In this document: positions 17,258 to 24,197 of the stretch, piece after piece | Numbering within the stretch: position 1 is the stretch's first letter | Layout of the letters: the number at the start of each line of letters is the position of its first letter | Assembly (NCBI GenBank): GCA_964415195.1 | Contig: CAYPYD010000010.1 | Coordinates: forward strand, 1 to 24,197 | Direction: 5' to 3' | DNA length: 24,197 nt | Source: WTXA01 sp964415195 | Lineage (GTDB): Bacteria; Bacillota; TC1 | Made by a program: the position numbers and the translations under genes | Notes under the pieces: model-generated | Told to the model about the DNA's origin: nothing | What the model saw: the letters and a program-made list of their open reading frames with translations, nothing else | Databases searched by the model: none

Positions 17258-18058
17258 TTAAATCCTTTTCTTCTTCTTCTTTTTCTTTGAAGGAAACATA
17301 TCATTAGTATAGAGATATAGAAGATAAAATAACGACATGAATATAGCTAAGCCACCTAATAGTTGTGCGACTTTTATATCACCTATCATTAAACTATCAG
17401 TTCGCAAACCTTCTATGAAGATTCTAGCGATTGAGTTAACAATTACTGCTAAGGCAATAAAAGTACCTTTTTTTAACTTAGTTAACTTAAGTATAAGTAT
17501 TGTAAGTACTATAAACCAAAAAAGACCATTAATCGATTCATAAAGGAATGTAGGGTGATAATATTTCCCATCAATCAACATACCTTTCTCAATGAAAGCA
17601 GGGAATTTTTCAATAAATCCTTTAGTTACTACACTACCATGAGCTTCCTGGTTGAAGAAGTTTCCCCATCTCCCTATTGCTTGAGCCAAAAGGGTTCCGA
17701 TTCCAATTATATCCATATAACGTAGTGTATCCATTTTTTTCCATTTGGTATATACAGCAATAGCAATCAAGCCAAATATTACACCACCATGAAATGCTAA
17801 GCCACCCTGTCGGATATTGAAAACATCCAATATTGAATCATACATATCTAAATTGAAAAACACATAATATAGTCTGGCTCCAATAAAGCCACTTACTATA
17901 ACAGCAATAATTAGACCAAAAAAATCATCCTCGTTATAGATGCCTTCTTTTTTTAATATTAGACTTGAATATACAATTGTTGCAAGGACACCAATTGATA
18001 TAAAAATCCCATACCACATAATACTTACTCCATAAATTTCAAATGCTACTGGATTCAT
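17258..18058 (-). CDS. lgt: Prolipoprotein diacylglyceryl transferase
   Basis: A 266-residue polytopic membrane enzyme that moves diacylglycerol from phosphatidylglycerol to the lipobox cysteine of prelipoproteins, the first step of lipoprotein maturation. About seven hydrophobic segments are visible. The family signature GRWGNFFNQEAHG (129-141) contains the essential Arg130/Asn133 region. The AFHGG loop (88-92) and the late arginine of LRTDSL (218-223) are present. The C-terminus ends in SKKKKKKKRI, an unusually pure run of seven lysines that should face the cytoplasm. The ATG directly follows the rsmA stop (TAGATG), with AAGGAGTGA (18063-18071) inside the rsmA end. Last gene of its operon. 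Confidence 0.96.
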   Translation of the reverse strand: MNPVAFEIYGVSIMWYGIFISIGVLATIVYSSLILKKEGIYNEDDFFGLIIAVIVSGFIGARLYYVFFNLDMYDSILDVFNIRQGGLAFHGGVIFGLIAIAVYTKWKKMDTLRYMDIIGIGTLLAQAIGRWGNFFNQEAHGSVVTKGFIEKFPAFIEKGMLIDGKYYHPTFLYESINGLFWFIVLTILILKLTKLKKGTFIALAVIVNSIARIFIEGLRTDSLMIGDIKVAQLLGGLAIFMSLFYLLYLYTNDMFPSKKKKKKKRI

Positions 18059-18922
18059 CTACTCACTCCTTAATTTTGTTAATTTTATAAATTCTTCTAT
18101 AGAAAGGGTTTCTGCCCTTCTTGTACCATCTATTTTTGCCAAATCCAGAAAATCTTGAACGGCACTCTTTTCGCCTCCAAATATTCCAGCGAAGGAATTA
18201 AGCATATTTTTTCGCCTCATGGCAAAACCACTTTTAATAAATTGAAAGAAGACTTTTTCAAGATCTTTTTCCAATAATTCAGATTTATCTTTTAAATATA
18301 GTTTAATTACAACTGAATCAACTTTTGGTACAGGAAAAAAATTCTCTTTGCCAACTTGAGTTACAAGACTTGCATCAGCATAGTACTTTACCGCAAGTGT
18401 CAATACGCCATAAGCTTTAGTTCCCGGATTTGCTAATATTCTTTCTCCAACCTCTTTTTGAACCATAACTGTAATACTTTCCATTCCAAAGTCATTTTCC
18501 AATAAATGCATCAATATAGGTGAAGTAATATAATAAGGTAGATTTGCAACCACTTTTATACCACTGTGTCCTTCAAATACTTCAGCCAGATCAACCTTCA
18601 AAATATCAGCATTTATTATTTCAAGATTATCAAATTCTCTAGTGTTATTCTTTAACAAAGGTATGGCATTTCTGTCCAATTCAATAGCTACAACCTTTTT
18701 GGCTCTTGCTAAAAGATATCTGGTTAAAGAACCTACGCCTGGTCCTATTTCCAATACAATATCTTCACTACCTACATCTGCACCATCAACTATTTCCAAT
18801 GCAATACTTTCATTTACTAAGAAATTCTGTCCTAAACTCTTTTTTGTATGAAAACTATTACCACCTAAATTGGCTTTAAGATTCTTTAACTCACTTAATT
18901 TACTTTCAACATCAATTTTCAT
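18059..18922 (-). CDS. rsmA: 16S rRNA (adenine1518-N6/adenine1519-N6)-dimethyltransferase
   Basis: A 287-residue SAM-dependent enzyme (KsgA) that dimethylates two adjacent adenines in the 3' hairpin of 16S rRNA late in 30S assembly. Motifs are SLGQNFL (29-35), EIGPGVGSLT (58-67, SAM binding) and NLPYYITSP (127-135, the NLPY catalytic motif). FPVPKVDSVVIKL lies in the second half. An N-terminal extension of about 25 residues precedes the core. The ATG overlaps the coaE stop as ATGA, a classic reinitiation arrangement, with AGGA just upstream. Loss of this enzyme gives kasugamycin resistance in known bacteria. Confidence 0.97.
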   Translation of the reverse strand: MKIDVESKLSELKNLKANLGGNSFHTKKSLGQNFLVNESIALEIVDGADVGSEDIVLEIGPGVGSLTRYLLARAKKVVAIELDRNAIPLLKNNTREFDNLEIINADILKVDLAEVFEGHSGIKVVANLPYYITSPILMHLLENDFGMESITVMVQKEVGERILANPGTKAYGVLTLAVKYYADASLVTQVGKENFFPVPKVDSVVIKLYLKDKSELLEKDLEKVFFQFIKSGFAMRRKNMLNSFAGIFGGEKSAVQDFLDLAKIDGTRRAETLSIEEFIKLTKLRSE

Positions 18923-19500
18923 TCAATTCCTGCTGTTTCCAAGCTCATCAGTAATTTATCAATAAATTCAAAAATATCATTTCTTTCACTATTGATAACA
19001 ACATCGGCTTTGCTAATTTTATCATCTCGTGGCATTTGACACCTTATTATATCAAGAACTTCGTCTTGAGACAAATTACTTCTTTCACAAACTCTTTCAA
19101 TTTGAGTTTTTTCACTACAATCCACTACCCAAGCCTGGTCAAAATATGATTCAAGGTTTTCTTCAAATAATAGAGGAACCTCTATGAAATATGTCCCTTC
19201 ACCAGCACTTTCGGCTATAGTCTTATCCATTATGTTGGGATGGGTTATGCTATTGAGGAGTTTCCTTTTCTTATCATCATGAAAGACTATATTTCTTAGT
19301 TTAACCCTATCTATTTCTCCATTTATATCTAAGATATCAGAACCAAAATATTTTAAAATATTATGATAATTATTTTCTCCCTTAGCCATTAACTCTTTAG
19401 CTATATAATCTGTATCTATGATTTTATAACCCTTTGATTTTATATAATTGGCAACAAAGGTCTTCCCGCTTCCAATGCCTCCTGTTATGGCTATTCTCAT
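18919..19500 (-). CDS. coaE: Dephospho-CoA kinase
   Basis: A P-loop kinase of 193 residues from the chosen start. It phosphorylates dephospho-CoA at the 3' hydroxyl, the last step of coenzyme A synthesis. The Walker A motif GGIGSGKT lies at residues 7-14, close to the N-terminus as usual, followed by DTDYIAKEL and the VPLLFE segment. The frame is open back to a GTG at 19524 that would overlap mutM. The ATG at 19500 has AAGGTGA (19506-19512) at 5-base spacing and gives the standard CoaE N-terminus, so I prefer it. It lies between mutM and rsmA, and polA-mutM-coaE is a recurrent Firmicute gene order. Confidence 0.95.
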   Translation of the reverse strand: MRIAITGGIGSGKTFVANYIKSKGYKIIDTDYIAKELMAKGENNYHNILKYFGSDILDINGEIDRVKLRNIVFHDDKKRKLLNSITHPNIMDKTIAESAGEGTYFIEVPLLFEENLESYFDQAWVVDCSEKTQIERVCERSNLSQDEVLDIIRCQMPRDDKISKADVVINSERNDIFEFIDKLLMSLETAGIE

Positions 19501-19505
19501 AATTT

Positions 19506-20309
19506 TCACCTTATCCTTTGACACATAGGGCAGTATACAGTTGTTCTACCTGCTACCTTAATTTTTTCCAAGGTAGCTCCACAGCTATTACACTCCTTAC
19601 CACCACGTCCATAAACCTGATGAGCATCTTGAAAACCACCGGCAGTACCATCACCATTGACATAGTCCCTTATAGTTGATCCTCCTGCTAAAATGGCTTC
19701 CTCAAGTATTCCTCTAATATTATCATAAAGTTTTATATAATCTTCATTAACTAACTTACTAGTTTCAGTTAGTGGATGAATTCCTGATGCAAATAAAATT
19801 TCATCAGCATAGATATTTCCTATACCTGCTATAACCGTCTGATCTAACAATATCTTCTTTAATGGACCTCTCTTATTCTTAAGTTTGGATTTGAAATCTT
19901 CAAATTCCATTAAACCTGGTTCAAGCCCAACCTTTGTCTTTAAATATATATCAAGTTCATTGTTATTTAGATAATTTATTCTACCGAATTTTCTGACATC
20001 GTTGTATATGAGATAATTCCCATCAGTAAAATCAAGTTTTAAATGTGTATGCTTGCCTACATCTCCATTGTATAACAACTTGCCGGTCATTCTTAAATGT
20101 ATTAATAGATTGCCTTTATCTAGCTTTATAATGATGTATTTCCCTCTTCTTCCGAGAGTTTCAATAGTTTTATTTTTCACTAGATCAATAAAGTCAGTTC
20201 TTTTATATACAATACTAGGAGTAATGATATCTACAGATTCTATCTTTTTTCCTGAAACCTTGTTTACCAAGCTTCTAATAACGTTTTCCACTTCTGGTAA
20301 TTCTGGCAT
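19506..20309 (-). CDS. mutM: Formamidopyrimidine-DNA glycosylase
   Basis: A 267-residue base-excision repair enzyme (Fpg) that removes 8-oxoguanine and formamidopyrimidines and nicks the abasic site. The N-terminus MPELPEVE carries the catalytic Pro2 and Glu3, and Lys57 sits in GRRGKY. HLRMTGKL (71-78) and GNIYADE (164-170) are typical. A C-terminal zinc finger uses Cys240, Cys243, Cys260 and Cys263, with Arg255 in the DNA-probing loop. The ATG directly follows the polA stop (TAAATG). A perfect AGGAGG (20315-20320), 5 bases upstream, is written inside the last polA codons, so it is co-translated with polA. Confidence 0.97.
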   Translation of the reverse strand: MPELPEVENVIRSLVNKVSGKKIESVDIITPSIVYKRTDFIDLVKNKTIETLGRRGKYIIIKLDKGNLLIHLRMTGKLLYNGDVGKHTHLKLDFTDGNYLIYNDVRKFGRINYLNNNELDIYLKTKVGLEPGLMEFEDFKSKLKNKRGPLKKILLDQTVIAGIGNIYADEILFASGIHPLTETSKLVNEDYIKLYDNIRGILEEAILAGGSTIRDYVNGDGTAGGFQDAHQVYGRGGKECNSCGATLEKIKVAGRTTVYCPMCQRIR

Positions 20310-22880
20310 TTATACCTCCTCGACCATGTACCAATTCTCGCCGACTTTTAAATCAACGACTAGTGGCACATTTAAGTCCATAGCTGATGCCATTTCAACT
20401 CTAATCAAGTCCTTGATAATTTCTAACTCCTCAATTTCAACTTCTATTATTAATTCATCATGAACTTGAAGTACTACCTTGGATTTTAGATTCTCTGTCC
20501 TTAATCGTTCATCCACCCTTATCATGGCAATCTTTATCATATCCGCAGCTGTACCTTGTATAGGTGCGTTCATAGCCATTCTTTCAGCAGCAGATCTTAC
20601 TTGATACTGGCTGCTTTTTAAATCTGACAGTAGTCTATATCTACCAGTCAGAGTATATACTTTTAAAGTATTCTTGGCTTCTAGGAGTGTATTCTCAATC
20701 CAAGTTCTTATCTTTGGGTATCTGGCAAAATATTTTTCAATATATTCTTTAGCTTCAGCCATAGGTATATCTAAGTCTCTACTTAATCCAAAGTCACTTA
20801 AACCATATACAATACCAAAATTTACAGCTTTTGCCTTTCTTCTCATATCGCTATCAACTTTATCATAATCAACACCAAATACTTCACTTGCTGTTTTTCT
20901 ATGAATATCCAGGCCGCTTTTAAATGCTGATATCATACCTTCATCACCTGACATATGAGCGAGTATTCTCAACTCAATTTGAGAATAATCTGCACAAAGG
21001 AATAAATTTCCTTCTGTTACTGGTTTAAAGGCCTTTCTTATAAGCCTGCCTTCTGTTAATCTTATTGGAATATTCTGGAGATTAGGATTTTCACTTGAAA
21101 GACGTCCTGTAACAGCAACTGTTTGGTTATATGTTGTGTGTATGATATTAGTATCCTTGGTTATTGCTAATAATCCATCAATATAAGTACTAAGTAATTT
21201 TGTAAGTTTTCTATATTCAAGAATCAATGGAATGATTTCATGTTTGTCATAAAGTTTTTCCAGCACTTCTTGATTGGTTGAAAACCCTGTTTTAGTTTTT
21301 TTCCAAGCTGGTAAGTTTAAATTTTCAAAAAGAATCTTTCCTAATTGCTGGGTGGAATTAATATTGAATTCTGATCCGGCCATCTTCCAAATATTATTTG
21401 TTAGGTAACCAATCTTCTCTACTACATCCTTTTCCATAGTCTTCAGGTACTCTCTATCAAGCCCTATACCATGAACTTCCATTTTAGCAAGTATTGGGCT
21501 TAATGGTTTTTCAATGTCCTTATAGACCCCATAAACACCTTCCTCAACCGCTTTTTTATTTAACAGTTCAAATATAATATGTAATTGTTGACAATAGTAT
21601 TGATTATCTCCATCACTACCGATAAATTCCTTTACTACATTATCCCTTGTGAAATTTCTTTCAGGGTAAATAACATAAGCCAACAAACTTATATCTTCAA
21701 ATTCCAAACTATGTATATCTTTACCATTATTTAAAAATAGGTGATATATAGATTTAGTGTCAAAAAAAACATACTTGCACATTTTACTTATCATTGCCTC
21801 TAAAAACAAATCAGTTGTAAGAGGATTGATGAACTCTACGTCATATTTCAGATGTTTCTCCCCATCAAAGGCTTCTACGCTGATTATATCTTGGTTATCT
21901 ATCTTGATATCCAAGATTAATACTTTGCCTTTGAGATTATTAAATTCAGCTAAAAAGTCAGCCTGTCCATAGCATGTTTCACAAATCTTGTAAGTTGTTT
22001 CTTCTTTTTCTTCTTCAACTAAATCTTTAAACACATTATTGAACTCCAAACGTTTGAAAAGTTCGATTAACTTTTCCTTGTCACCAAGTTCATCAAGGGA
22101 GTATTCCAAATGATTATAGTCAATAGGAACATCTTGATTGATTGTTCCAAGGTGTCTGCTGAAATATGCTTCTTCCTTGTACTTTATTAGATTTTCCTTA
22201 ACTTTGCCTTTTAAATCTTCAATATTTTCATATATACCTTCTATATCTCCATATTCTTGAACCAATTTTAAGGCAGTCTTGGCACCCACCCCTAGAACTC
22301 CCTTAATATTATCAGATGGATCACCCTGTAAGCCTTTTATATCAATTGCTTGTTTTGGTGTAAAACCATAATCATCCATTAATTTCTTTGGATTTAGTTT
22401 TTCAATTTCTGATAAACCTTTCCTTGTTAAAAATAGGGTAGTATAATCGTTTATCAATTGAAAGGCATCTTTGTCACCAGTAACAAGAATTATATTATCT
22501 TTATTTTCTGTTCCAAGTTTTCCAACAGTTCCTAAAATATCATCTGCTTCATATCCTTCAGCTTCAAGGACTGGTATTCCCATGTATCTTAGTGCTTCTT
22601 TAAGAAGAGGGAATTGACTTTTAAGTTCAATATCTGTTTCTTTTCTCCCAGCCTTATAGTGGTCACACAAATCATGTCTAAAGGTCCTACCCACGTCAAA
22701 GGCAACACCTAGTCCGTCTGGTTGTTCATCCCTGATTAGATTTTCCAACATCCTAAGAAATCCGTAAATACCATGAGTATATTCACCGTCTTTATTAGTA
22801 AGTGGTCTCATGCCGTGATAGGCTCTATGGAGCAAACTATTTCCATCAATTATTATTATCTTCTTATTCAAGCAATTCAC
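20310..22880 (-). CDS. polA: DNA polymerase I (family A), proofreading site degenerate
   Basis: An 856-residue gap-filling and Okazaki-fragment polymerase. The N-terminal 5'-3' exonuclease/flap nuclease (about 7-290) has IIIIDGNSLLHRA, AEGYEADD and VTGDKDAFQL, with GDPSDNIKGVLGVGAKTA (186-203) as the helix-hairpin-helix. The polymerase domain has TGRLSSENPNLQNIP (591-605), motif A DYSQIELR (Asp631), motif B RKAKAVNFGIVYG (681-693) and motif C VHDE (Asp808). The middle domain has LDIK (323-326) where an active proofreading domain has DxE. It is therefore probably inactive as a 3'-5' exonuclease, as in Bacillus Pol I. Start: GTG at 22880 after AAGG; a TTG at 22871 is a possible alternative. First gene of its operon. 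Confidence 0.96.
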   Translation of the reverse strand: MNCLNKKIIIIDGNSLLHRAYHGMRPLTNKDGEYTHGIYGFLRMLENLIRDEQPDGLGVAFDVGRTFRHDLCDHYKAGRKETDIELKSQFPLLKEALRYMGIPVLEAEGYEADDILGTVGKLGTENKDNIILVTGDKDAFQLINDYTTLFLTRKGLSEIEKLNPKKLMDDYGFTPKQAIDIKGLQGDPSDNIKGVLGVGAKTALKLVQEYGDIEGIYENIEDLKGKVKENLIKYKEEAYFSRHLGTINQDVPIDYNHLEYSLDELGDKEKLIELFKRLEFNNVFKDLVEEEKEETTYKICETCYGQADFLAEFNNLKGKVLILDIKIDNQDIISVEAFDGEKHLKYDVEFINPLTTDLFLEAMISKMCKYVFFDTKSIYHLFLNNGKDIHSLEFEDISLLAYVIYPERNFTRDNVVKEFIGSDGDNQYYCQQLHIIFELLNKKAVEEGVYGVYKDIEKPLSPILAKMEVHGIGLDREYLKTMEKDVVEKIGYLTNNIWKMAGSEFNINSTQQLGKILFENLNLPAWKKTKTGFSTNQEVLEKLYDKHEIIPLILEYRKLTKLLSTYIDGLLAITKDTNIIHTTYNQTVAVTGRLSSENPNLQNIPIRLTEGRLIRKAFKPVTEGNLFLCADYSQIELRILAHMSGDEGMISAFKSGLDIHRKTASEVFGVDYDKVDSDMRRKAKAVNFGIVYGLSDFGLSRDLDIPMAEAKEYIEKYFARYPKIRTWIENTLLEAKNTLKVYTLTGRYRLLSDLKSSQYQVRSAAERMAMNAPIQGTAADMIKIAMIRVDERLRTENLKSKVVLQVHDELIIEVEIEELEIIKDLIRVEMASAMDLNVPLVVDLKVGENWYMVEEV

Positions 22881-22921
22881 CGTTACCTTATCTATTAGTT
22901 TATTATTATTAACTCACAATA

Positions 22922-22930
22922 ATTATATCA
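22922..22930 (-). promoter_or_regulatory. Extended -10 promoter of the polA-mutM-coaE-rsmA-lgt operon
   Basis: The minus strand reads TGATATAAT (TATAAT at 22922-22927, with TG at 22929-22930). There is no convincing -35 at 17 bases. The inferred leader is about 35 bases. The 13-mer ATGATATAATTAT is the same as at the pcrA promoter. Confidence 0.7.
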
Positions 22931-22956
22931 TATTAACCTTTAGTTTTTGGACTAAA

Positions 22957-22995
22957 AAACAAATAAGGATTGACCAATTATGATCAATCCTTATT
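22957..22995 (-). terminator. Intrinsic terminator of the flavoprotein operon
   Basis: A perfect 12-base inverted repeat (AATAAGGATTGA at 22962-22973 and its complement at 22984-22995) has a 10-base loop. On the minus strand it is followed by a TGTTTTTT run. There is no U run on the plus side, so it acts leftward. It lies about 150 bases beyond the flavoprotein stop and insulates the polA promoter from readthrough. Confidence 0.8.
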
Positions 22996-23144
22996 ATCCA
23001 ATAGCATGGAATAAATACTGAAGGAATAAAGCCTAAATTAGATTTTGATTAATAATATAAGTATGTTGGATATACTTTTATGGAGGATATCAATCATTAT
23101 CGAGTATGTTCAATTTGGACTTTAGCCCTTCAGATATTTTCAAT
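22996..23144. other. Intergenic 3' region with no recognised gene
   Basis: These 149 bases lie between the flavoprotein stop and its terminator. I see no ORF with a plausible ribosome-binding site and no RNA gene. There is only a weak 6-base inverted repeat (AAGTAT/ATACTT) near 23060-23078. It is probably the 3' untranslated region of the flavoprotein mRNA. Confidence 0.5.
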
Positions 23145-23759
23145 TTATTTAATACCTTTTATTAACTTTAGCGTCTCTCCTACTTTTCTTGTTAATGTAT
23201 CAAGATTCTTAATTCCATATTCATCAACTTCACCAGTAAAAGGCACAGTATCTTTACTCCATATTGCAGCTCCACTATATACTCCCATGGATGCCCCAAT
23301 TGGTATAATACCATTAGTATGGAAAAAACCATGTAGAGAATTAATAGTCATTTCCTGACCACCATTTCTAGCTCCACCAACAGCAATCGCCATTCCTAGC
23401 TTGTCATAAAAAACATTTGGGTTTTCTTTCAATGCATTGTAATTAGGTCTAGTTCTACTTAAAATAGCACTCATTTGAGGTGACATGCCCATTTCATATA
23501 TAGGTGAACCCAATACGATTATATCGCTTGAAAGAAATTCTTCATTGATATGTGAAATATCATCTTGAAAAATTGTGCAAGTTTTACTATTTTTTTTAAC
23601 ACAATCGTTACAATGAATACACATATTTATTTTCTTGCCTCTAACTGTAAAATAAGTTGTTTCTACTCCATATTCTTTTTCAAGTATTTCCAGAGCACGT
23701 CTGACTGCGAAGTCTGTAGCGTTTTTTCTAGTACTTCCGCAAATTCCTATTGCTTTCAT
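23145..23759 (-). CDS. Flavodoxin-fold NAD(P)H-dependent reductase, iron-sulfur flavoprotein-like
   Basis: A 204-residue cytoplasmic flavoprotein of the NADPH-dependent FMN reductase superfamily. GICGSTRKNATDF (5-17) is the FMN phosphate-binding loop and GSPIYEMGMSPQMSAIL (84-100) the second flavin-binding segment. A compact cysteine cluster Cys47-x2-Cys50-x2-Cys53-x7-Cys61 matches the CX2CX2CX4-7C pattern that binds a 4Fe-4S cluster in iron-sulfur flavoprotein (Isf), first studied in methanogens. Electron transfer or oxygen/peroxide reduction is known for that family. The electron partner here is unknown. The ATG lies 3 bases after the stop of the upstream Mch-like gene, with AAGG (23768-23771) at 8 bases, so the two are co-translated. 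A plain FMN reductase with structural cysteines is the alternative. Confidence 0.82.
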   Translation of the reverse strand: MKAIGICGSTRKNATDFAVRRALEILEKEYGVETTYFTVRGKKINMCIHCNDCVKKNSKTCTIFQDDISHINEEFLSSDIIVLGSPIYEMGMSPQMSAILSRTRPNYNALKENPNVFYDKLGMAIAVGGARNGGQEMTINSLHGFFHTNGIIPIGASMGVYSGAAIWSKDTVPFTGEVDEYGIKNLDTLTRKVGETLKLIKGIK

Positions 23760-23762
23760 ATT

Positions 23763-24197
23763 TTATACCTTCTTCCTCTTGTTCTTAAAGAAGCTACTGG
23801 AGATTATGTCTTCCCTAATATTTCCTTGAGAGAAAATATTACCTGTATTCATGTTGAAAATTTCAACTCTAGCAGGTGAATGGATATTTAAGTCCATTTT
23901 ATAGTATGTTCTATCTGCTTCTAAATACAGCTCCTTAAATAGTCTGCCATAGTCCTTTGAATATTCAGTTACCAATTTTGGTAATATTCTGGTTATTTCT
24001 TCATCATTCTTACACTTGACCCAATATTGCGATCTGCCACCATATAGTAGTGAATCATTGATTTTGCCCATTGCTTCATCATCATCTAATGTTACTGGGG
24101 CAACTAATGCAAAACCTCTAGCAAATTCCAAGGCATATTCTATGCTTTGTTCTTCTTGCATCATGATTTTGTGTAGTGTTTGTTCCAATATTCGAGC
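23763..24197 (-). CDS. Methenyl-tetrahydromethanopterin cyclohydrolase (Mch)-like protein, C-terminal part
   Basis: The reading frame is open to the right edge of the window, so the N-terminal part is missing and only the last 144 residues are seen. A TTG at 24188 is not evidence of a true start. The visible part begins ARILEQTLHKI. It then has APVTLDDDEAMGKINDSLLYGG (given here as the AMGxxND...YGG motif, visible residues 33-54), YGRLFKELYLEAD, YYKMDLNIHSPARVEIFNM and TGNIFSQG, with a final SF pair before a basic tail. As I remember archaeal Mch proteins, each block has a counterpart in the same order: APV-DD-AMG-ND-YGG, DYGKPFYEIFKEAD, FYKIDPxxFxPAEV, TGKVxxAG and a terminal SF. Mch interconverts formyl- and methenyl-tetrahydromethanopterin. 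Substrate and cofactor in this bacterium are unknown; a divergent family member with another pterin is possible. The downstream flavoprotein is in the same operon. Confidence 0.72.
   Translation of the reverse strand, partial: ARILEQTLHKIMMQEEQSIEYALEFARGFALVAPVTLDDDEAMGKINDSLLYGGRSQYWVKCKNDEEITRILPKLVTEYSKDYGRLFKELYLEADRTYYKMDLNIHSPARVEIFNMNTGNIFSQGNIREDIISSSFFKNKRKKV

Noticed and set aside
22939..22956. Inverted repeat TTTAGT-TTTTGG-ACTAAA upstream of polA as an operator
   Set aside because: Only 6 bases per arm, AT-rich, and it overlaps the U tract of the adjacent terminator. It is easily explained by composition.
23080..23358. A 92-codon plus-strand reading frame preceded by GGAGGA-like bases
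   Set aside because: Most of it is antisense to the flavoprotein gene, its product matches nothing I recognise, and no plus-strand promoter or terminator accompanies it.

Overview
The window is AT-rich chromosomal DNA from a low-G+C Gram-positive bacterium (Bacillota). A clostridial or Tissierellia-like anaerobe is my best guess. The basis is the strong AAGGAG/GGAGGTGA ribosome-binding sites, the low G+C content, a TyrZ-type tyrosyl-tRNA synthetase, GatCAB, LTA-synthase-like envelope enzymes, the polA-mutM-coaE gene order and a Firmicute-style rRNA operon leader. There is no sign of phage, insertion sequences, CRISPR or recent transfer, and nearly every base is assigned.

Left edge (1-250): a minus-strand rRNA-type promoter with its leader transcript runs out of the window to the left. 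It is divergent from the promoter of the first penicillin-binding protein gene. An rRNA operon therefore probably begins just outside position 1.

Cell-envelope block (251-9671): a bifunctional class A PBP (+) is followed by tyrS (-). A second, paralogous class A PBP (+) comes next, in tight array with two tandem LTA-synthase/phosphoglycerol-transferase-like membrane sulfatase-fold proteins. tyrS and the second PBP are transcribed head-to-head from promoters whose -35 boxes occupy the same few bases. Convergent ends are closed by two hairpins that look bidirectional (2309-2349 and 9709-9740).

Information-processing block (9786-22880, all minus): two compact operons. Operon A is polA-mutM-coaE-rsmA-lgt and ends at a hairpin at 17191-17213. 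Operon B is pcrA-ligA-gatC-gatA-gatB and ends at 9709-9740. Junctions are 0-9 bases or overlap, and Shine-Dalgarno sites lie inside the end of the preceding gene, so translational coupling is likely. Both operons begin at extended -10 promoters sharing the 13-mer ATGATATAATTAT. Operon B's promoter abuts the terminator of operon A.

Right edge (22962-24197, minus): a two-gene operon ends at the hairpin at 22962-22995. The downstream gene encodes an iron-sulfur-flavoprotein-like flavodoxin-fold reductase with a compact four-cysteine motif. The upstream gene, cut by the window end, encodes a protein whose last 144 residues resemble the C-terminal part of methenyl-tetrahydromethanopterin cyclohydrolase (Mch). 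That family is known from methanogenic archaea and methylotrophic bacteria. This pair is the most unexpected content of the window. The rest is conserved housekeeping and envelope machinery.
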